A DNA stretch of 64,000 nucleotides from Glandiceps talaboti (GCF_964340395.1 NC_135569.1:16773019-16837018), one strand, 5' to 3'; positions 11,964 through 24,142 are shown, numbered from the stretch's first letter. The notes: generated by a model from the sequence alone, not told the origin. Numbers and translations: made by a program.

Positions 11964-12486
11964 TAGTCTTGCTGCTAGACATTCGGGCTTTCTTTCGATG
12001 CTATAAGTTACTATAAGCGAACGAAGTTCGCATGTGAGGGCCTGCCCGAACAGTCTAGCGAATGTCATTTTCAGACCGGACATTCCATTGAGATTACGAT
12101 AAGCGGTGGGTTGGGCCATATATGCATATATATACTTTAATATATTCAATCTCTGCATGCAGGTGTTGACAAACACATTTATGTCTTACTATGTCTTATC
12201 AGTTTATGGTAATTGTGTTTGACGAGTGTGTAGATAGACATTGTCATTCACACATTTTAGTTAACGCATTGGTGGTTATTTTTACAAGCCCCTCCTTAAG
12301 ATGAATATGCATGAAAATTTAGCTATTGTCCTCTGTTTGTGCTTGTCGCTAATACGGTTCTCTGATTGGCAGTTATTTATATCCTGATGACATTCACTAG
12401 ACCTCGGATGTTCCATCCTCGATAGCGTTGTTCGGCTGTGTGTCGTATTTTATCGGAAGAACATCCGAGGGCTAGCTGATAGACTA
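11964..12486. mobile_element. MITE with 9-bp target duplication, long copy
   Basis: The ends are TAGTCTTGCTGCTAGAC and, inverted, TAGTCTATCAGCTAGCC. A perfect 9-bp direct repeat ATTCCATGT (11,955-11,963 and 12,487-12,495) flanks it. A second inverted pair (AGTCTAGCGAATGTC near 12,052 and GACATTCACTAGAC near 12,389) sits inside. The outer parts match the 157-bp copy at 26,216. Duplications of 9 bp fit Mutator-like or Merlin-type elements. No transposase is present. Confidence 0.85.
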
Positions 12487-12749
12487 ATTCCATGTGTGCT
12501 TTCATGTGTATGCTGAACTTCAAGTCAAATATATTTGTTCAATTTCGTTGGTCTTGTTTTTTACTGCTAATGGTTGAGGTGTTACTATTTACTTCCTAAG
12601 TTTTATTTCTTATCTTCAACCCCTCTAAATGAATAAGGTTACATTCGTTTGGTAGTTCATTTGAAGTGATTTCTTATCTCATCAAACGTGTTGCATCGCT
12701 AAAGGACCCACTTGGATATTTATCACCTCTGCACTTCAAAGCGAAAATG

Positions 12750-13480
12750 CTAATGCTGTGGTCTATTCGTAAGGTAATTAAAAATCCAATGTACAGTTGA
12801 AGGTGACAAGTTCATTGCTAAAAGTTTCCAAACGATAAGATGTGGCTGTATAGTGTTAAAAGCACTTGAAAAGTCAAAGAACATTAATCTGATTGAACTT
12901 CCAGATTTTTCTAAATGAGAATATACATTATTTAAAACATGTAACATCACATCCTTCTATACCCCTGTTCTTACGATAGGCAAACTGTAATGGATCAATA
13001 AAATCAGAGACTGTAACTAAATTGTAAAACTACTCGTTCACAGACTTGCATAATGGCAGACGTCAGCGCAACTGGTCTAAGATCGTTCATTGATGATATC
13101 ACAGCTTTCTTTGGGACAGGAACAATATGAGAAGTTTTCCATGACATCGGAGCTATTAAGTCATGTTGAAAGCACAAATTGAATATGACAGACAGAATAC
13201 GAGCAAGTTGATCAGTGCACAAGTTCAGAACACAGGGAGTAAAATTATCAGGCCCCGACGCTTTGTTTGGGAGCACACTGGAGTACCCGAAGCACCTCTT
13301 CCTTGTCGGTCGAGAGACGTTCGCCATCAGTGATATTTGAGGACGCCGATCTCAGTTCATTCCTGATTGCTATGCTTGAAAGAGAAAACATAGCACTCAA
13401 ACCTGTTATAGAATGCATTTAGTTCGTTTGCACGAGTTGTTGAATTGTCTCCTGTAGCATTGGTGTTTTGCTACCATCAG
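12750..13480 (-). pseudogene. LINE reverse transcriptase relic (CR1/Rex-like)
   Basis: Minus-strand pieces of an RT domain, in order. Near 13,450-13,360: 'ANELNAFYNRFE'. At 13,327-13,004: 'PNKASGPDNF', 'VPVPKK' and 'NDLRPVALTS'. Near 12,990: 'DPLQFAYRKNRG'. At 12,950-12,750: 'FFDFSSAFNTI' (the first catalytic Asp motif), 'LSPSTVHWI' and 'LTNRPQ'. These motifs follow the order of CR1/L2/Rex-type non-LTR retrotransposons. At least three frameshifts or stops separate the pieces and the YADD motif is not reached, so the copy is dead. It stands alone with no ORF1. Confidence 0.88.
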
Positions 13481-14510
13481 AGTAACCACTCATAAGTTTC
13501 AGTACATTCCATCTACAGCTGAATGAAACTACTACTTAGGGGTAGAACAGAAGTCTCTCTGTACAGCTCAGAGTAAAAATGGAGGTGTACAGTCGATTTC
13601 AGTGTGCAGGAAAACTGATGTAATAAAACATGACAAAAGTTACACTTGATCAATATATTGCTCAAAGTAATGTAGTTGGAAAGATTGTGATGAATTGGTT
13701 GATTTAATGTTGGTAGGGATAAGCTTATTGGGACCTACAATGAGTGAACATGATAGTCAAGATTTTGATGGTGATAAAATAGTATCACAGTATTGACTCA
13801 TAGGACTAAAATAATAAGACAGACATTAAGAGAAATATATAGACAAACAAATTAATATTTTCAATGTTTAAAGTTTGTGGCTAACGACTTTTCCATTTGG
13901 CTGATTTGAAAATGAACAATGTTAATCTAATGGCTATGACGGTTTTGTTTTTTAAACCAACAGCTGCAGTGTTGACTGTCTTTAAAATGTGTTGTGACAT
14001 ATTGTGAGAGACCTTGTTAATTACTTTTCATCCGTGTCAGAGAATTAGATGTCATTCAATAAAATAAATATTGATGGTCAACACCGCTGGAAAATGACCC
14101 GAATCAATACAAGTACACTGGAAACTGATGGAAAACCCAGGGAAAACCCTGGAATTTTTTTTTTACTCCAAGTGTTTGAATCCTGCTTTCCTTACCTTCA
14201 GGGTTAATTATCAAAATCAAGCCAATTTCTGTCTATCACAGACACATTGTAGAATTGAAATAACGCCAATTTCTTTTAAAACATGTTTACAAGTAATATT
14301 GAAAAAAAAAGAACTATAGGCAAGCATCATTTTGGTGACAATAAGTCTGAAACTTATGTCGAGAAACAAGTGTATGTGTTTCAGTAGTAAGGCATCATTT
14401 TACATCGGCTAGCACACATTTAGGCAAAATGATGGAAATAGAAAAAACACACAAGATTGTCACAAATGATAGACCTTCAGAGTGTTTTGTTTGTTAATAA
14501 CTTTAAAATC
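13481..14510. other. Non-coding stretch, nothing recognised
   Basis: AT-rich. The 63-codon frame at 14,128-14,319 has no recognisable feature. Its downstream part resembles 35,820-35,940 ('tcaaaatcaagccaatttctg' against 'tcaacatcagtccaatttctg'), so an interspersed repeat is likely. Confidence 0.5.
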
Positions 14511-14513
14511 AGG

Positions 14514-14720
14514 GGTTGTCGGTTGTGCCGAGTGGTGAAACCACTTTCCTCTTACCACTGTGGTTGGGGTTCAAACCATTCCTTGTTTAGTTTGACTCTA
14601 CTGAACAATGCAGGTTTCCCCGTGTACTCCGGTTCCCCTTGCATTATCAAACACTGAATCCATGAGGGATGACCCTCACTGGATTTCTTGACAGATAAGT
14701 GTTTACTTAGAGAACTATCC
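14514..14720 (+). mobile_element. tRNA-derived SINE, copy 2 (truncated)
   Basis: Same family as 8403-8697: A box-like 'TGTGCCGAGTGG', B box-like 'GGTTCAAACC', then the diverged core 'cccgtgtactccggttcccc' and 'ccatgagggatgaccctcactgg'. The 3' part is lost or replaced by (TTATTA)-rich sequence. Confidence 0.78.
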
Positions 14721-16680
14721 AGTATAATTATTTTTATTATTATTTTTATTATGTACTTGAAATACATTCTCAGGTGTGTAAAAAGAAGTGCAATATGTCA
14801 CATCTTGATAGGACAAACAATTTATTATACCAGAAGTGAAATTGAAAATTCTCTTGTCCATTGACAAGTGACCTTTGAAAAAAAAATTGAAGCCTGCAGG
14901 TGCAAAGCATAGTCCCAGGTGAACATTTTTGTTGCCCAACTTCAGTTTGAGCACTGTGTTGACATAAGAGATTATATAGTATGTAAAGCCTTATCACTTT
15001 GCTTAAAGGATACTATCTATAGTATTGTAATCAAGATTTGGACTGAGTTGTTAAATGGTGCTAATGCCAAGCAAAGTGATATTATCCTTAGGTAGGTGGA
15101 TGGGAGTCATGCATGTATTGCTAATATTCATAGATATCTCCCTCCATGTGTACACTTTTCACCACTCTCATGACTCCTTTCCTTTACTTCTTAGCCAAGG
15201 GAAAAGACAACATAACATAGCCGACTACCCAGTTTGTAAGGGCCACTCAGTATACATCTCGAGTACCAATATCTAATGTCACAATGTCTCACATTGATAC
15301 TTTACCAACCAAATTTGATAATTGCATTACAATCTACTCTCCCTAGCTCCCATGTCTTTCAATGCAAAATACACTTTACCATCAATACCTCAAAACTATA
15401 ACTCAGGAATATTGTCATAGCCGACACTTTTCCCGGATTTTGCATGTGCAAAAACGGCAACAATCTCTTGATGAGTAAAAATTTGCATTCATTGATACAT
15501 GGCTCTCATATATCGGGAGTTCATATATTCTTTTAATGCACTTTTAGCACAACTGAACTGATTATTTTTTCTTGAGTGCTTGGAAATATCCTGTGTCAAC
15601 ACACAATTTTGCCAGTATAAAGACTGCTACTTCCACTAATTCCTTTTGGCTCAGGTGTGTTACTTGTTGTCTGTGCTAAAGGGCCTCCATGCCTTTCATC
15701 TATTTATACATGGCACTCCTATGGACCTTTCATAATTTGTTATACAGTACTTATGGTGTGATGTACAAAGGCAGATAACTTCCACCCGAATGGTACTGTG
15801 TATTGCTCACATACCAAATCCCAGCACATTTGAAACCCAAAAGCTTTCTGTCGTGTGATATTTTAACATGGTCATACCAACTTTTGTCATCACATTTGAA
15901 GTGAAAAATCTCCTTGTTCTAGATATCTTGTAACTTCCACCCATTGATCTAATTTGAAGTTCTCTGGTTTTATCCAGAGACTCAGGTATCTCATATCAAT
16001 GCACATACATGGTTTAAAGGCATAACTAATAGTGGTGGTGGGTCCTTTCCAACTTTCCCTCACACTGATAGTGCTCCAGACTTTAATCTGTCTGATATAG
16101 TTGTAGAAATAAACTGGCCAAAATCTTTACATCCAGGACTGTTTTGAAGTACTATAAGTGATGGGTATGAATGATTATAAGACTAATTGCTCTTAAAATT
16201 TCCCTTACAAGGAGTCACATAGTGAGATACCTATATTCCCTCTGATAGCCAGTCTATGATTTGTTTTTCACAACTATTGTCAACTTGTCCCACATATGTA
16301 CGTGATTATGTATTTTAACGGCTATTAAATCATTTTGGTTTCTTAATGTCATGTACCAGGGAGATATGTTGATTTTTTCCCTAGGCTACTGCTTCAACAT
16401 CCGAGACAGTTGTAGACCCATGCCTGGGTGCACCCTCAACAGACACCCAAGAGAAGGTTTCACATTACTGCACATTTATAGTCCATTTCCCACATTGGAA
16501 TATCGAACTGAAAGAAAATTTTAACACCCCTTTTAATTACATGTACAAGGCAGTACCCCAGACAGGATCCTACAAAAGGCAGGCTGTCATAAGGCAATGC
16601 CTTTTGGTGATCACACCCCTGTCTCAGAGTACTAATATCTTAACTTACAAGCTCACACTCAAATAGAGAACACATGAATG
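14721..16680. other. Non-coding stretch, a family A hairpin trace
   Basis: No gene seen. 'ttagcacaactgaactga' at about 15,545 is an isolated trace of the family A 5' hairpin. Short open frames (14,715-14,997 minus, 15,055-15,276 plus) have no recognisable content. Confidence 0.5.
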
Positions 16681-16682
16681 AA

Positions 16683-16688
16683 ATTTAT
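16683..16688 (-). promoter_or_regulatory. AATAAA polyadenylation signal overlapping the stop codon
   Basis: On the minus strand 'cttgaataaattt' places the TAA stop of the exon inside a canonical AATAAA hexamer. Confidence 0.5.
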
Positions 16689-17203
16689 TCAAGGTTTAAT
16701 TTTAATGACTCCATCTCACAGGGAATTTTTTCTTCACAATATCTGGCGAAGTTCCTAACAATGCCACAAACATAACATTTCAAATATCTGGGTTTTACAT
16801 CCACGTCTTCTCTGTAGTTTTTGGCCGGACAATGTGGAGTATGATTAGTATAATGGGTAGGCCACTTCCCATGTTGAAGGAACTTAGACACTTTTGATGC
16901 AATTTCTTCCTCTTCTTTATTTCCCAACAACAGAACGATAAGGTGCCCTGCTTCTTGCCCAAAATCATTTGTCTCAAATATGGCCAGCACTGCTCTGAAC
17001 CTTTTCAATTTTGGGTGCAAAATTTTTGTAGCCCGATCCACGAGTACTCTTAATCCATTCAGTATTTGTGTGGCCTTGTGTTCCATGTTGGTGTTTGTGC
17101 TAGCTCCATCACCTTTTGTAGAGCATTGTCCACAGATGTAGCGTTTGCCGTCTTTTTCTAATTCCTCTAATTTCTTTTGTAGTCCGTCCAACTGCAGCTG
17201 CAC
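16685..17203 (-). CDS. Probable terminal exon, zinc-knuckle-like protein
   Basis: I do not recognise the protein family. On the minus strand 'tatatgttgcag' gives a good splice acceptor at 17,204, and the frame then stays open for 172 codons. The first 20 or so residues look like a short coiled coil (LDGLQKKLEELEKDGK). A CxxC pair (YICGQC) follows, then a Lys/Leu-rich middle. Near the C-terminus KCYVCGIVRNFARYCEEK has the CX2CX4(H)X4C spacing of a retroviral-type zinc knuckle, but the His is Asn. The stop codon TAA is part of an AATAAA signal (16,683-16,688), so this should be a last exon with almost no 3' UTR. The upstream intron starts with the 94-bp minisatellite. It could also be a degenerate gag-like relic. 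The ATG at 17,212 is inside the presumed intron. Confidence 0.5.
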   Translation of the reverse strand: MQLQLDGLQKKLEELEKDGKRYICGQCSTKGDGASTNTNMEHKATQILNGLRVLVDRATKILHPKLKRFRAVLAIFETNDFGQEAGHLIVLLLGNKEEEEIASKVSKFLQHGKWPTHYTNHTPHCPAKNYREDVDVKPRYLKCYVCGIVRNFARYCEEKIPCEMESLKLNLE

Positions 17204-17219
17204 CTGCAACATATAAAGT

Positions 17220-17700
17220 ACACTCTTAGTACATATTCTACAGTTCCAACCTGTTTCTCACTTTCCCTCACAGGGAAGTCTTTGTCCCTCATGGACTATA
17301 AATGCCTTGACTCACATGGTACATAGTATATTCTACAATTCACATCTAATTCTCACTTTCCCTCACAGGGAAGTCTTTGTCCCTCATTGACTTTAAAATG
17401 CCTTGACTCACATGGTACATAGTATTCTACAATTCACATCTAATTCTCACTTTCCCTCACAGGGAAGTCTTTGTCCCTCATTGACTCTAAAATGCCTTGA
17501 CTCACATGGTACATAGTATTCTACAATTCACATCTAATTCTCACTTTCCCTCACAGGGAAGTCTTTGTCCCTCATTGACTATAAAATGCCTTGACTCACA
17601 TGGTACATAGTATTCTACAATTCACATCTAATTCTCACTTTCCCTCACAGGGAAGTCTTTGTCCCTCATTGACTATAAAATGCCTTGACTTGCGTTATAC
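17220..17700. repeat. 94-bp minisatellite, 5 copies
   Basis: 'ctttccctcacagggaagtc' recurs at 17,261, 17,356, 17,450, 17,544 and 17,638, a spacing of 94-95 bp. The copies are nearly identical apart from the first. The repeat lies directly upstream of the minus-strand exon at 16,685-17,203, in its presumed intron. Confidence 0.92.
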
Positions 17701-18483
17701 ATCTTAATTTGATTTTAGGCACTTTAACATCTCCGTTTTACTCTAAGACTCTTAAATTTATAATTACATACGTGCAAATACACATTATATTTTTTTTTTC
17801 TTGTAGTCCCCCTCCCCCATTCAAAATCAATCGGACATCCACATCAGTGTTCTCTATATGAATACTACTACGCAGTAGTCAGTGTGCCACCTGTTACTTT
17901 ATTATTACCACCAGACAGAGAAACTTGACCATGTAGTACACATGATGTTTATACTTCAGATCACCTCGCTGTACCCAAAGAGCTGTTCAGGAGTACTTAT
18001 GCAGTGATGTGAGTTGATGTTAGCAAGCAACAGTCTGGGCCAACTTATTTTGGCAATTACACACAGATTTCATAAATGTGACAAATTTAAATACATCATC
18101 AAACAGCTTTGGCCTTTCATACTTTCAAAACATATGGATAAAAAATCATTGAACAATCTTATTTTGAACATGAGAAATTGCATGGAAGTATACATCTACT
18201 GCATGCATGTGAAGTAGAGTGAGTCAATCCATACTAGAAGTATGGTACTCAGACTAACACTGTAGTTTGGAGTTGTGATTGTGAAGTTAGTTTGTAGCCA
18301 AATTACATTATTCTGTCAAAAACACGGACTAATGTGTACCCCATGCTGAAATATTTCCGTCATGCATCAACTGTAAATTTTGTCATTTTCAAATTTGCGT
18401 TAGGATCAACCGATTGTCAACATTGGTTATTAGTATATTGTGTAGAAGACTATGACACACACCCAACAAATAAGTAATTGTTT
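17701..18483. other. Non-coding stretch, nothing recognised
   Basis: AT-rich. The 67-codon frame at 18,014-18,217 has no recognisable feature. Confidence 0.5.
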
Positions 18484-18528
18484 AGCATAACTAAACTTCT
18501 TATGTTAAGTAATGCTATAGACATGGCA

Positions 18529-18563
<35 letters not shown>

Positions 18564-18956
18564 CAACTTCAAGTCAAACACCACTGATCCAATTGCCATG
18601 ATATTTGATGGATATATTACGTTGGGTGTCTAGTTGGAAAATTTTTGAAATAAATATGATCTTACCATCGATTAGTGATTTAATGGGTCAAAAAGGTGAT
18701 TTTTGGTCAGAAAATGTAGACTCAAAAAGTACTGTGCAGGTTGGGTTGAAATTTGATTGGAACATTCTCGCTGGTGTTCAGATTACGAATTTTTCATTAC
18801 ATGATAATATTACCAGTGGCTGTGATATGCAAATTAGGTACAGAAAATGTGTACTTTTGGTCAAAAACCTTTAATTCCAAAAGGACTAAACAGACTTAAC
18901 AGACAAGTGTATAAACATTCCAAAAATGTAAAAAATGTAAAAACTACAGTTGTGCT
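18484..18956 (+). repeat. Family A repeat, copy 2 (short)
   Basis: The hairpin AGCATAACTAAAC / GTTAAGTAATGCT opens the copy, then (GT)n at about 18,531-18,560. Two 'ggtcaaaaa' modules and one 'ataaacattc' module follow, and it ends with CAGTTGTGCT at 18,947-18,956. Internal modules found in copy 1 are missing. Confidence 0.7.
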
Positions 18957-19790
18957 ACAACACATTGGCACTATTTTAGATATGCAAAATTAGGGTTAAA
19001 ATAGAATTTTTTTAATATGGTGACTGTAATATAAATGTACAATATTTTATCAACTTTCTGTGTGAAATGTGTTCTATAGTGTGATACCACTAACTATTTT
19101 ATTACACTGCTAAAATGAAACTGTACAGTGGAAGAGCTGAACAGCAGAACCACTTTTACACAGTCATGAAAAAAAAAAAAAAAAGTGTTTCTATTCAGGC
19201 TGTTAGGTCACTTGTTCAAAGGTCTCATAGTTTACCAAGTTTCTGACGCTATGAGATGAATCAGTCAACTCATTCCTACTGTGATACTATTTCATGAAAA
19301 TGTGGTCAAATTTTGTAACTTGTAAGGTCAGTGACAGCTTTTGATAATACCTTAGATTAAACTTTCTTCACCTGGAATACTTTGTACTTATACTATTAAA
19401 TTGTATTATTATATTAATATTATTATTATTTTTGTTATTATTCAAATTATTATTTGTTATTTTTTGTTGTAAATAAAGTTATTGTTATTATCACAACTGA
19501 ACATCTCAGGTTCAATAATGTGTGTGTGTGTGTGTGTGTGTGTGTCTGTGTGTGTGTGTGTGCCTGTGTGTGTATCAGCAAACATCATCTTGTGGTGAAA
19601 AGGCTGTGCTAAATGTATAACTTTGGGTGACAAAAATAGTAGGGTGCCAAAAAACGTGTCACCTGACACAAAATCAACATGTACAATAACAGAAATACCA
19701 TGCCCATACAAAATAATTAATGAAGGCAGTGTGTATATAAATGAATGAAAAATTGAAAGAAAAGCTTAAATGCACTTGTTACACATGCAA
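18957..19790. other. Non-coding stretch with microsatellites
   Basis: Contains an A-run near 19,169-19,183, a (TTA)n-rich stretch at about 19,404-19,490 and (TG)n at about 19,519-19,575. No gene is seen. Confidence 0.6.
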
Positions 19791-19794
19791 CAAA

Positions 19795-20165
19795 TTTGAT
19801 CCGACGATGAAACGCAACACTTAGATTCACGTCTTGGGTTCAAATCCCATTGGGAACAGGAGATACATATATTTCTCTGACACACTCAAACCCAGGTTGG
19901 GTGTCAATGGGTAGGCTGTATCACTCAGTTGTGTGTCACTCACAAGACCAGTGCGAATTTTGGTGACTCGGCCTGGAGTAACACCTTGAACAGTCGGAGA
20001 CGTTTACTCACACAGAGCCTGTAGGTGCTATGTATGGGATAGCCTGTGGACTGACTGGGAGAGCCATGACAGTTCCACAGTGACATGATAGGAAAAGTGC
20101 AATATAGCCCTGTTATGTAGTCCCAAACAAGAATGTATATATATAATTGTAAGAAAGAAAATTGA
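19795..20165 (+). mobile_element. Possible second SINE family
   Basis: A perfect polymerase III B box, GGTTCAAATCCC, sits at about 19,839-19,850, with a weak A-box-like region about 35 bases upstream. The body of about 300 bp is GC-richer than its surroundings and ends in a 'tatatataattgtaagaaagaaa' tail. No second copy in this window confirms it. Confidence 0.4.
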
Positions 20166-20169
20166 AAAT

Positions 20170-21125
20170 TGGTAACATGGAAACCCCAGAATCCAGAATC
20201 ATTAAAGGGGAACAAGCTGAATTTATGTTTTTGGGGATGTATTTTTTTATAAAGTTTTCACGGTATTCTACTTACTGATGCATACCAACATTGTACACCC
20301 CCATCCCCGTAATGATTACTTGCAATTGACTGAACTAAAACCGGGTAATAACTTATAAATGATCTGATGACATAATTTATTATGTACAGGAACTCCATAT
20401 TATTATGTAATCAACAGTTCTAAGAATATCAGAACAAAAATTGTGATGTCATAGAAGGTATACATCAACATTAACATTATACTAGAATATTGAAGGTTTT
20501 GTAAGTATTTTCACGTTTACAGACATATATGATTGTCAGCCTGAGCCAATTTAATAATCATGTTACACTCGCACAATAGTGTATGTGATGTTCCTTGAGC
20601 TAAACACTCAATACTATACAAGCATAACATTGACTGGGACTCCATTTCCATTTTATATTGACACATTCTGGCATGTATTTTTAAGAAAGATCACAGAGGA
20701 TATCAACATCTGACACTAATCCCAAATCAAGATCAACCAGAGATAGGGGCACACAGTACCAAACATTTATAATTGGCTGCAGTGATCATACTGCCACCTA
20801 GAGGTCAACTGCAACTGTGGAAATAGTCATTCAGATTAGGTTCAATGCTAAAATGTAAATTTTGTAATTCATTTCACCTACTGAGACCTACTGAATTATG
20901 GTCACTTGTAAAAGTTCTTTTTACTTCTTTTTATTCATTGTAAGCAGTACACTGGTTCTAAGTGGTTCATAGTCATGATAATTGACATAATATACCTATA
21001 ATGGTGTTTGTACAGATAGTATATACATAGAAACATAGTATATTATTCAATAGTATTATACAGGCCTGTACGTCGTACGTACATACATATGTGTTGGTTT
21101 GTTTATTTGTTTGTCTGCCTGTCTG
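20170..21125. other. Non-coding stretch, nothing recognised
   Basis: AT-rich, with no open frame or repeat family recognised. Confidence 0.5.
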
Positions 21126-21132
21126 TCACAGT

Positions 21133-21203
21133 TCACTAACTAACTCACTCACTCACTCACTCACTCACTCACTCACTCACTCACTCACTCACTTACTTAC
21201 TTA
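21133..21203. repeat. (ACTC)n microsatellite
   Basis: About 13 tandem tetranucleotides (ctaa/ctca/ctta variants). Confidence 0.95.
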
Positions 21204-22485
21204 TGTGCTTTTTCCTGCAAAAAAAAACTTTCTGTGTTACTGTATAAAATAGCCACAAATGGTAGCTTAAATCTCATAGACACATAGTATTAAAATGTTT
21301 CTGCATCCATTTATATGGAGCTATTGTCACAATGATCCATTTCAACTTCAGGTTTTACACAGATGACGTCTTCAGATATCATGGACCTGGGTCTCTGACG
21401 TAGTCAATCGTGCATTTCAGTTGACTGAACGGAATGTTCAACTGTCTCCTGGTTTCCTGGAGAGAGGCGAGAATAAAACATAGATATGGGTTACCATAAT
21501 CATAAATGACATAAAGAGGTTACATTTTCGAAGAATCATTACTGGGACAAGCCATTAAAGAAGCAAGTCCACTTGTTATCAAAGAGTACCAATATTTACA
21601 CATGTGATGATGGGCTCTTACATAACACAAGTAAACAGTGTAGTTCACAGCGTAAGATCATTTCTAAGGAGTGGGTCAATTGAGGCAAACCTTATCTCCG
21701 TCTTATATCAGTTGTTATCAATTTATTAGGCTATTATAAGTAACACTACAAACAGCTTTAGAGATGCAAACAACTTTTATGACACCCGTTTTCGTCAGGC
21801 AAGCCCGCGGGTTTGTTGCACTTGGACCGTTAATGGCTTGTGAATGTCATGTTTTATCCATTGCTGCTTGCGGTACTGTCGTCAGACTCTGGAGTTTATA
21901 GCTACATTACGCATTGGAAATTGAAGAATATGTATCCATGGATTGCAGTCCCCGAGTCTCGCCCTGAAGAAACAGTCTGGCATCTTTGAAAAGTGTTACG
22001 TCAGGCCAGGCATCTGTCACTTTCAAAAGATCTTTGAACACTGATAAAATGTGTTCGGACAGTCGTCACGGAGTGCTCATGTCCGCGTAGTATTTCGTAA
22101 TTTGTTGTTTTCCTTGTCTACAGTCTAAATATTGCAATTTTTTGTCTTGAATATATTTCCCCAACCTTTAAACTGTCTTCTAGTATAGAGCGTATATTGA
22201 TACGTCTGTAGTACTAGTAGCAGCTGGGATTCGTATCATTTAGGAAAACATCATAGACTATTAGTACGTCGCCCAGTGTAGCGCACAGGTTTATGGGTGT
22301 TCAACATACATTGAACAGCGCCCGCACTCGTTGATAAAGATTATGTAAAATCTTCGCCTCCAGCTTGCTTGTTTAATAAAAAAAGGGAGATTTAGCCTTT
22401 TAAAAATACAAACGTAACAATTGTGAAGTTAGATTTATTAATTAAGATATTTGGGATTTTTGATGACTTTCATTTAAGGCCGAGT
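21204..22485. other. Non-coding stretch, nothing recognised
   Basis: Of more mixed composition than its flanks near 21.8-22.3 kb, but with no supported exon. Confidence 0.45.
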
Positions 22486-22562
22486 CTGCTGACAAGCGCT
22501 TGTCACCAGAACGTCGTGCTGGAACCAAGCGCTTGTCACGAGAACAATGTGCTGCTGACATG
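22486..22562. repeat. Paired palindromes
   Basis: GACAAGCGCTTGTC and, about 40 bp on, CAAGCGCTTG each form a perfect palindrome. They are followed by 'accagaac' and 'acgagaac', and the pair looks like a diverged direct repeat. A G-run of 17 (22,587-22,603) lies just downstream. Confidence 0.6.
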
Positions 22563-22603
22563 TAGCATTTTATGAAATCGAATTAAGGGGGGGGGGGGGG
22601 GGG

Positions 22604-23675
22604 TCAAATGTTACTATGACCAATCTTCTATTATCTATTTATTGCATTTCTTTTATGATTTTTTGGCATCCCACCACTGACACCACTGTTAGTTGTGATG
22701 TGATGTGGGGACAGGATTGGACCTTTAACTATTTATTTGTAGTATTTCGAAGGAATACACATTTTCTATTTCATGTTAACATTATTTTATTCAGATAAGT
22801 TTTCATTTTTGTTGAAATTTGTTGGTGATTTACGAACTTTTCTTCCAATTTTTCGACGAAAGTAAATGTTTCAAGAAATTTAAATTGTCGAAAATAAACT
22901 CTACTTGCTCACGTGCACTTTTGACTGTTTGACTCTCATTGACATGTGCAACAGTTTTACAAGACAGTATTATCATTGTACTACAAACAACAAATCAACT
23001 CTCTTATCTGGAGGGGTCCCAGTTAATGTATATTCAGACATATAAATATATGAACGACCATACTATAGTTACTGGCTACATTTCACACTTTATACTGTTC
23101 AAGAGTAAATGAATACAAAAACAATTTAAAATCTTCGGCTAGTTTTGCTTCTCAGACAAATACGGTTAGATCTTACATTAAAATGGCAAGTGAAAATATT
23201 TACTTTCAACTAAGAATGACGAGTGTGTAAATCTTTAGTCTACTTCTCTTTGTCATCAATAACTTAATAAATGGTATTACTAATTACCCGTATCAAAGGA
23301 ATGCATAGCACAAACAACGTACCTCAACTTTGGAGAATAACATGAGTGATTTCAGTCTTGAAAAAGATATAGATTTGGATGTCTTATTTGACAAGAAAAG
23401 ACTTTCTATCTTACCTTGAGTACATGTTAATATGGACAAAGAAGCTCGTCTGGGGAAAATAATTTTCAAGGTAATGTAAGTGGATCTATACACCACATAA
23501 CTTTGCTATCACTGAAAAAACAGTCCAACATTTCCACGTTCTATTTACATTGACAACTTTCGTTGTGCATAGTAACTATGTTCGACTTCTAAAAGTCTCG
23601 AAGAATATCGCCAGTTCACGTGAGTTGCTATTCGAACACATCTCTGCGACGTTTTCCGCAGCCGTGATCACTGCG
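22604..23675. other. Non-coding stretch, nothing recognised
   Basis: AT-rich. The open frame at 22,616-22,798 has no recognisable feature. Confidence 0.5.
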
Positions 23676-24142
23676 TCAATAGAGAGGTTTAGATACACGT
23701 TCGAACGCGTACGCCTACGGGAGCATGATAGTGCAGGCGTACAAGTAATGACGCGTACAAAATTGTGTTTAGTTATGCGTTCTAAAACACAATCGTGAAA
23801 AACAGTGGAAAGTGAACGCGCGCGTTGACATCTTCTTTCCAGAAGGCCAGACACGTCTTTGTTTTCTAAATTTGTCCGTAGTTTTGCCATTTTTTCTGCA
23901 ACTACCCAAACCAAAAACCAAACAATTAGTTTAACGTTACGCTTCCGAACTTTGATATAAAAAATACGCCTTTTAATCGAAGAAAATGACAAAAACTCAA
24001 CACGTATTTACAGATACGTGTAGACCGCCATTTTGACGTAGCGTCGTTTGATACAGAACGCCTGAGTTGCTTCGAATCACGTGACTATGACGCTACACGT
24101 ATAGAACACACGTACATACGCGCATCTAAACCTCTCTATTGA
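23676..24142. mobile_element. MITE-like element with 19-bp inverted ends
   Basis: TCAATAGAGAGGTTTAGAT at the left and its exact inverted complement at about 24,124-24,142 bound a segment of about 465 bp. It is richer in CG dinucleotides than its flanks. Imperfect flanking repeats ACTGCG (left) and ACTACG (right) may be a target duplication. A 138-codon minus-strand frame runs out of the left end and lacks any domain. The superfamily is unknown. Confidence 0.65.

Noticed and set aside
20203-20222. TTAAAGGGG as a second T2-like MITE end
   Set aside because: No inverted partner end followed by TTAA was found within 2 kb.
23576-23992. 138-codon minus-strand frame
   Set aside because: It crosses a MITE end, has no domain or splice sites, and its CG-rich composition alone can explain the length.
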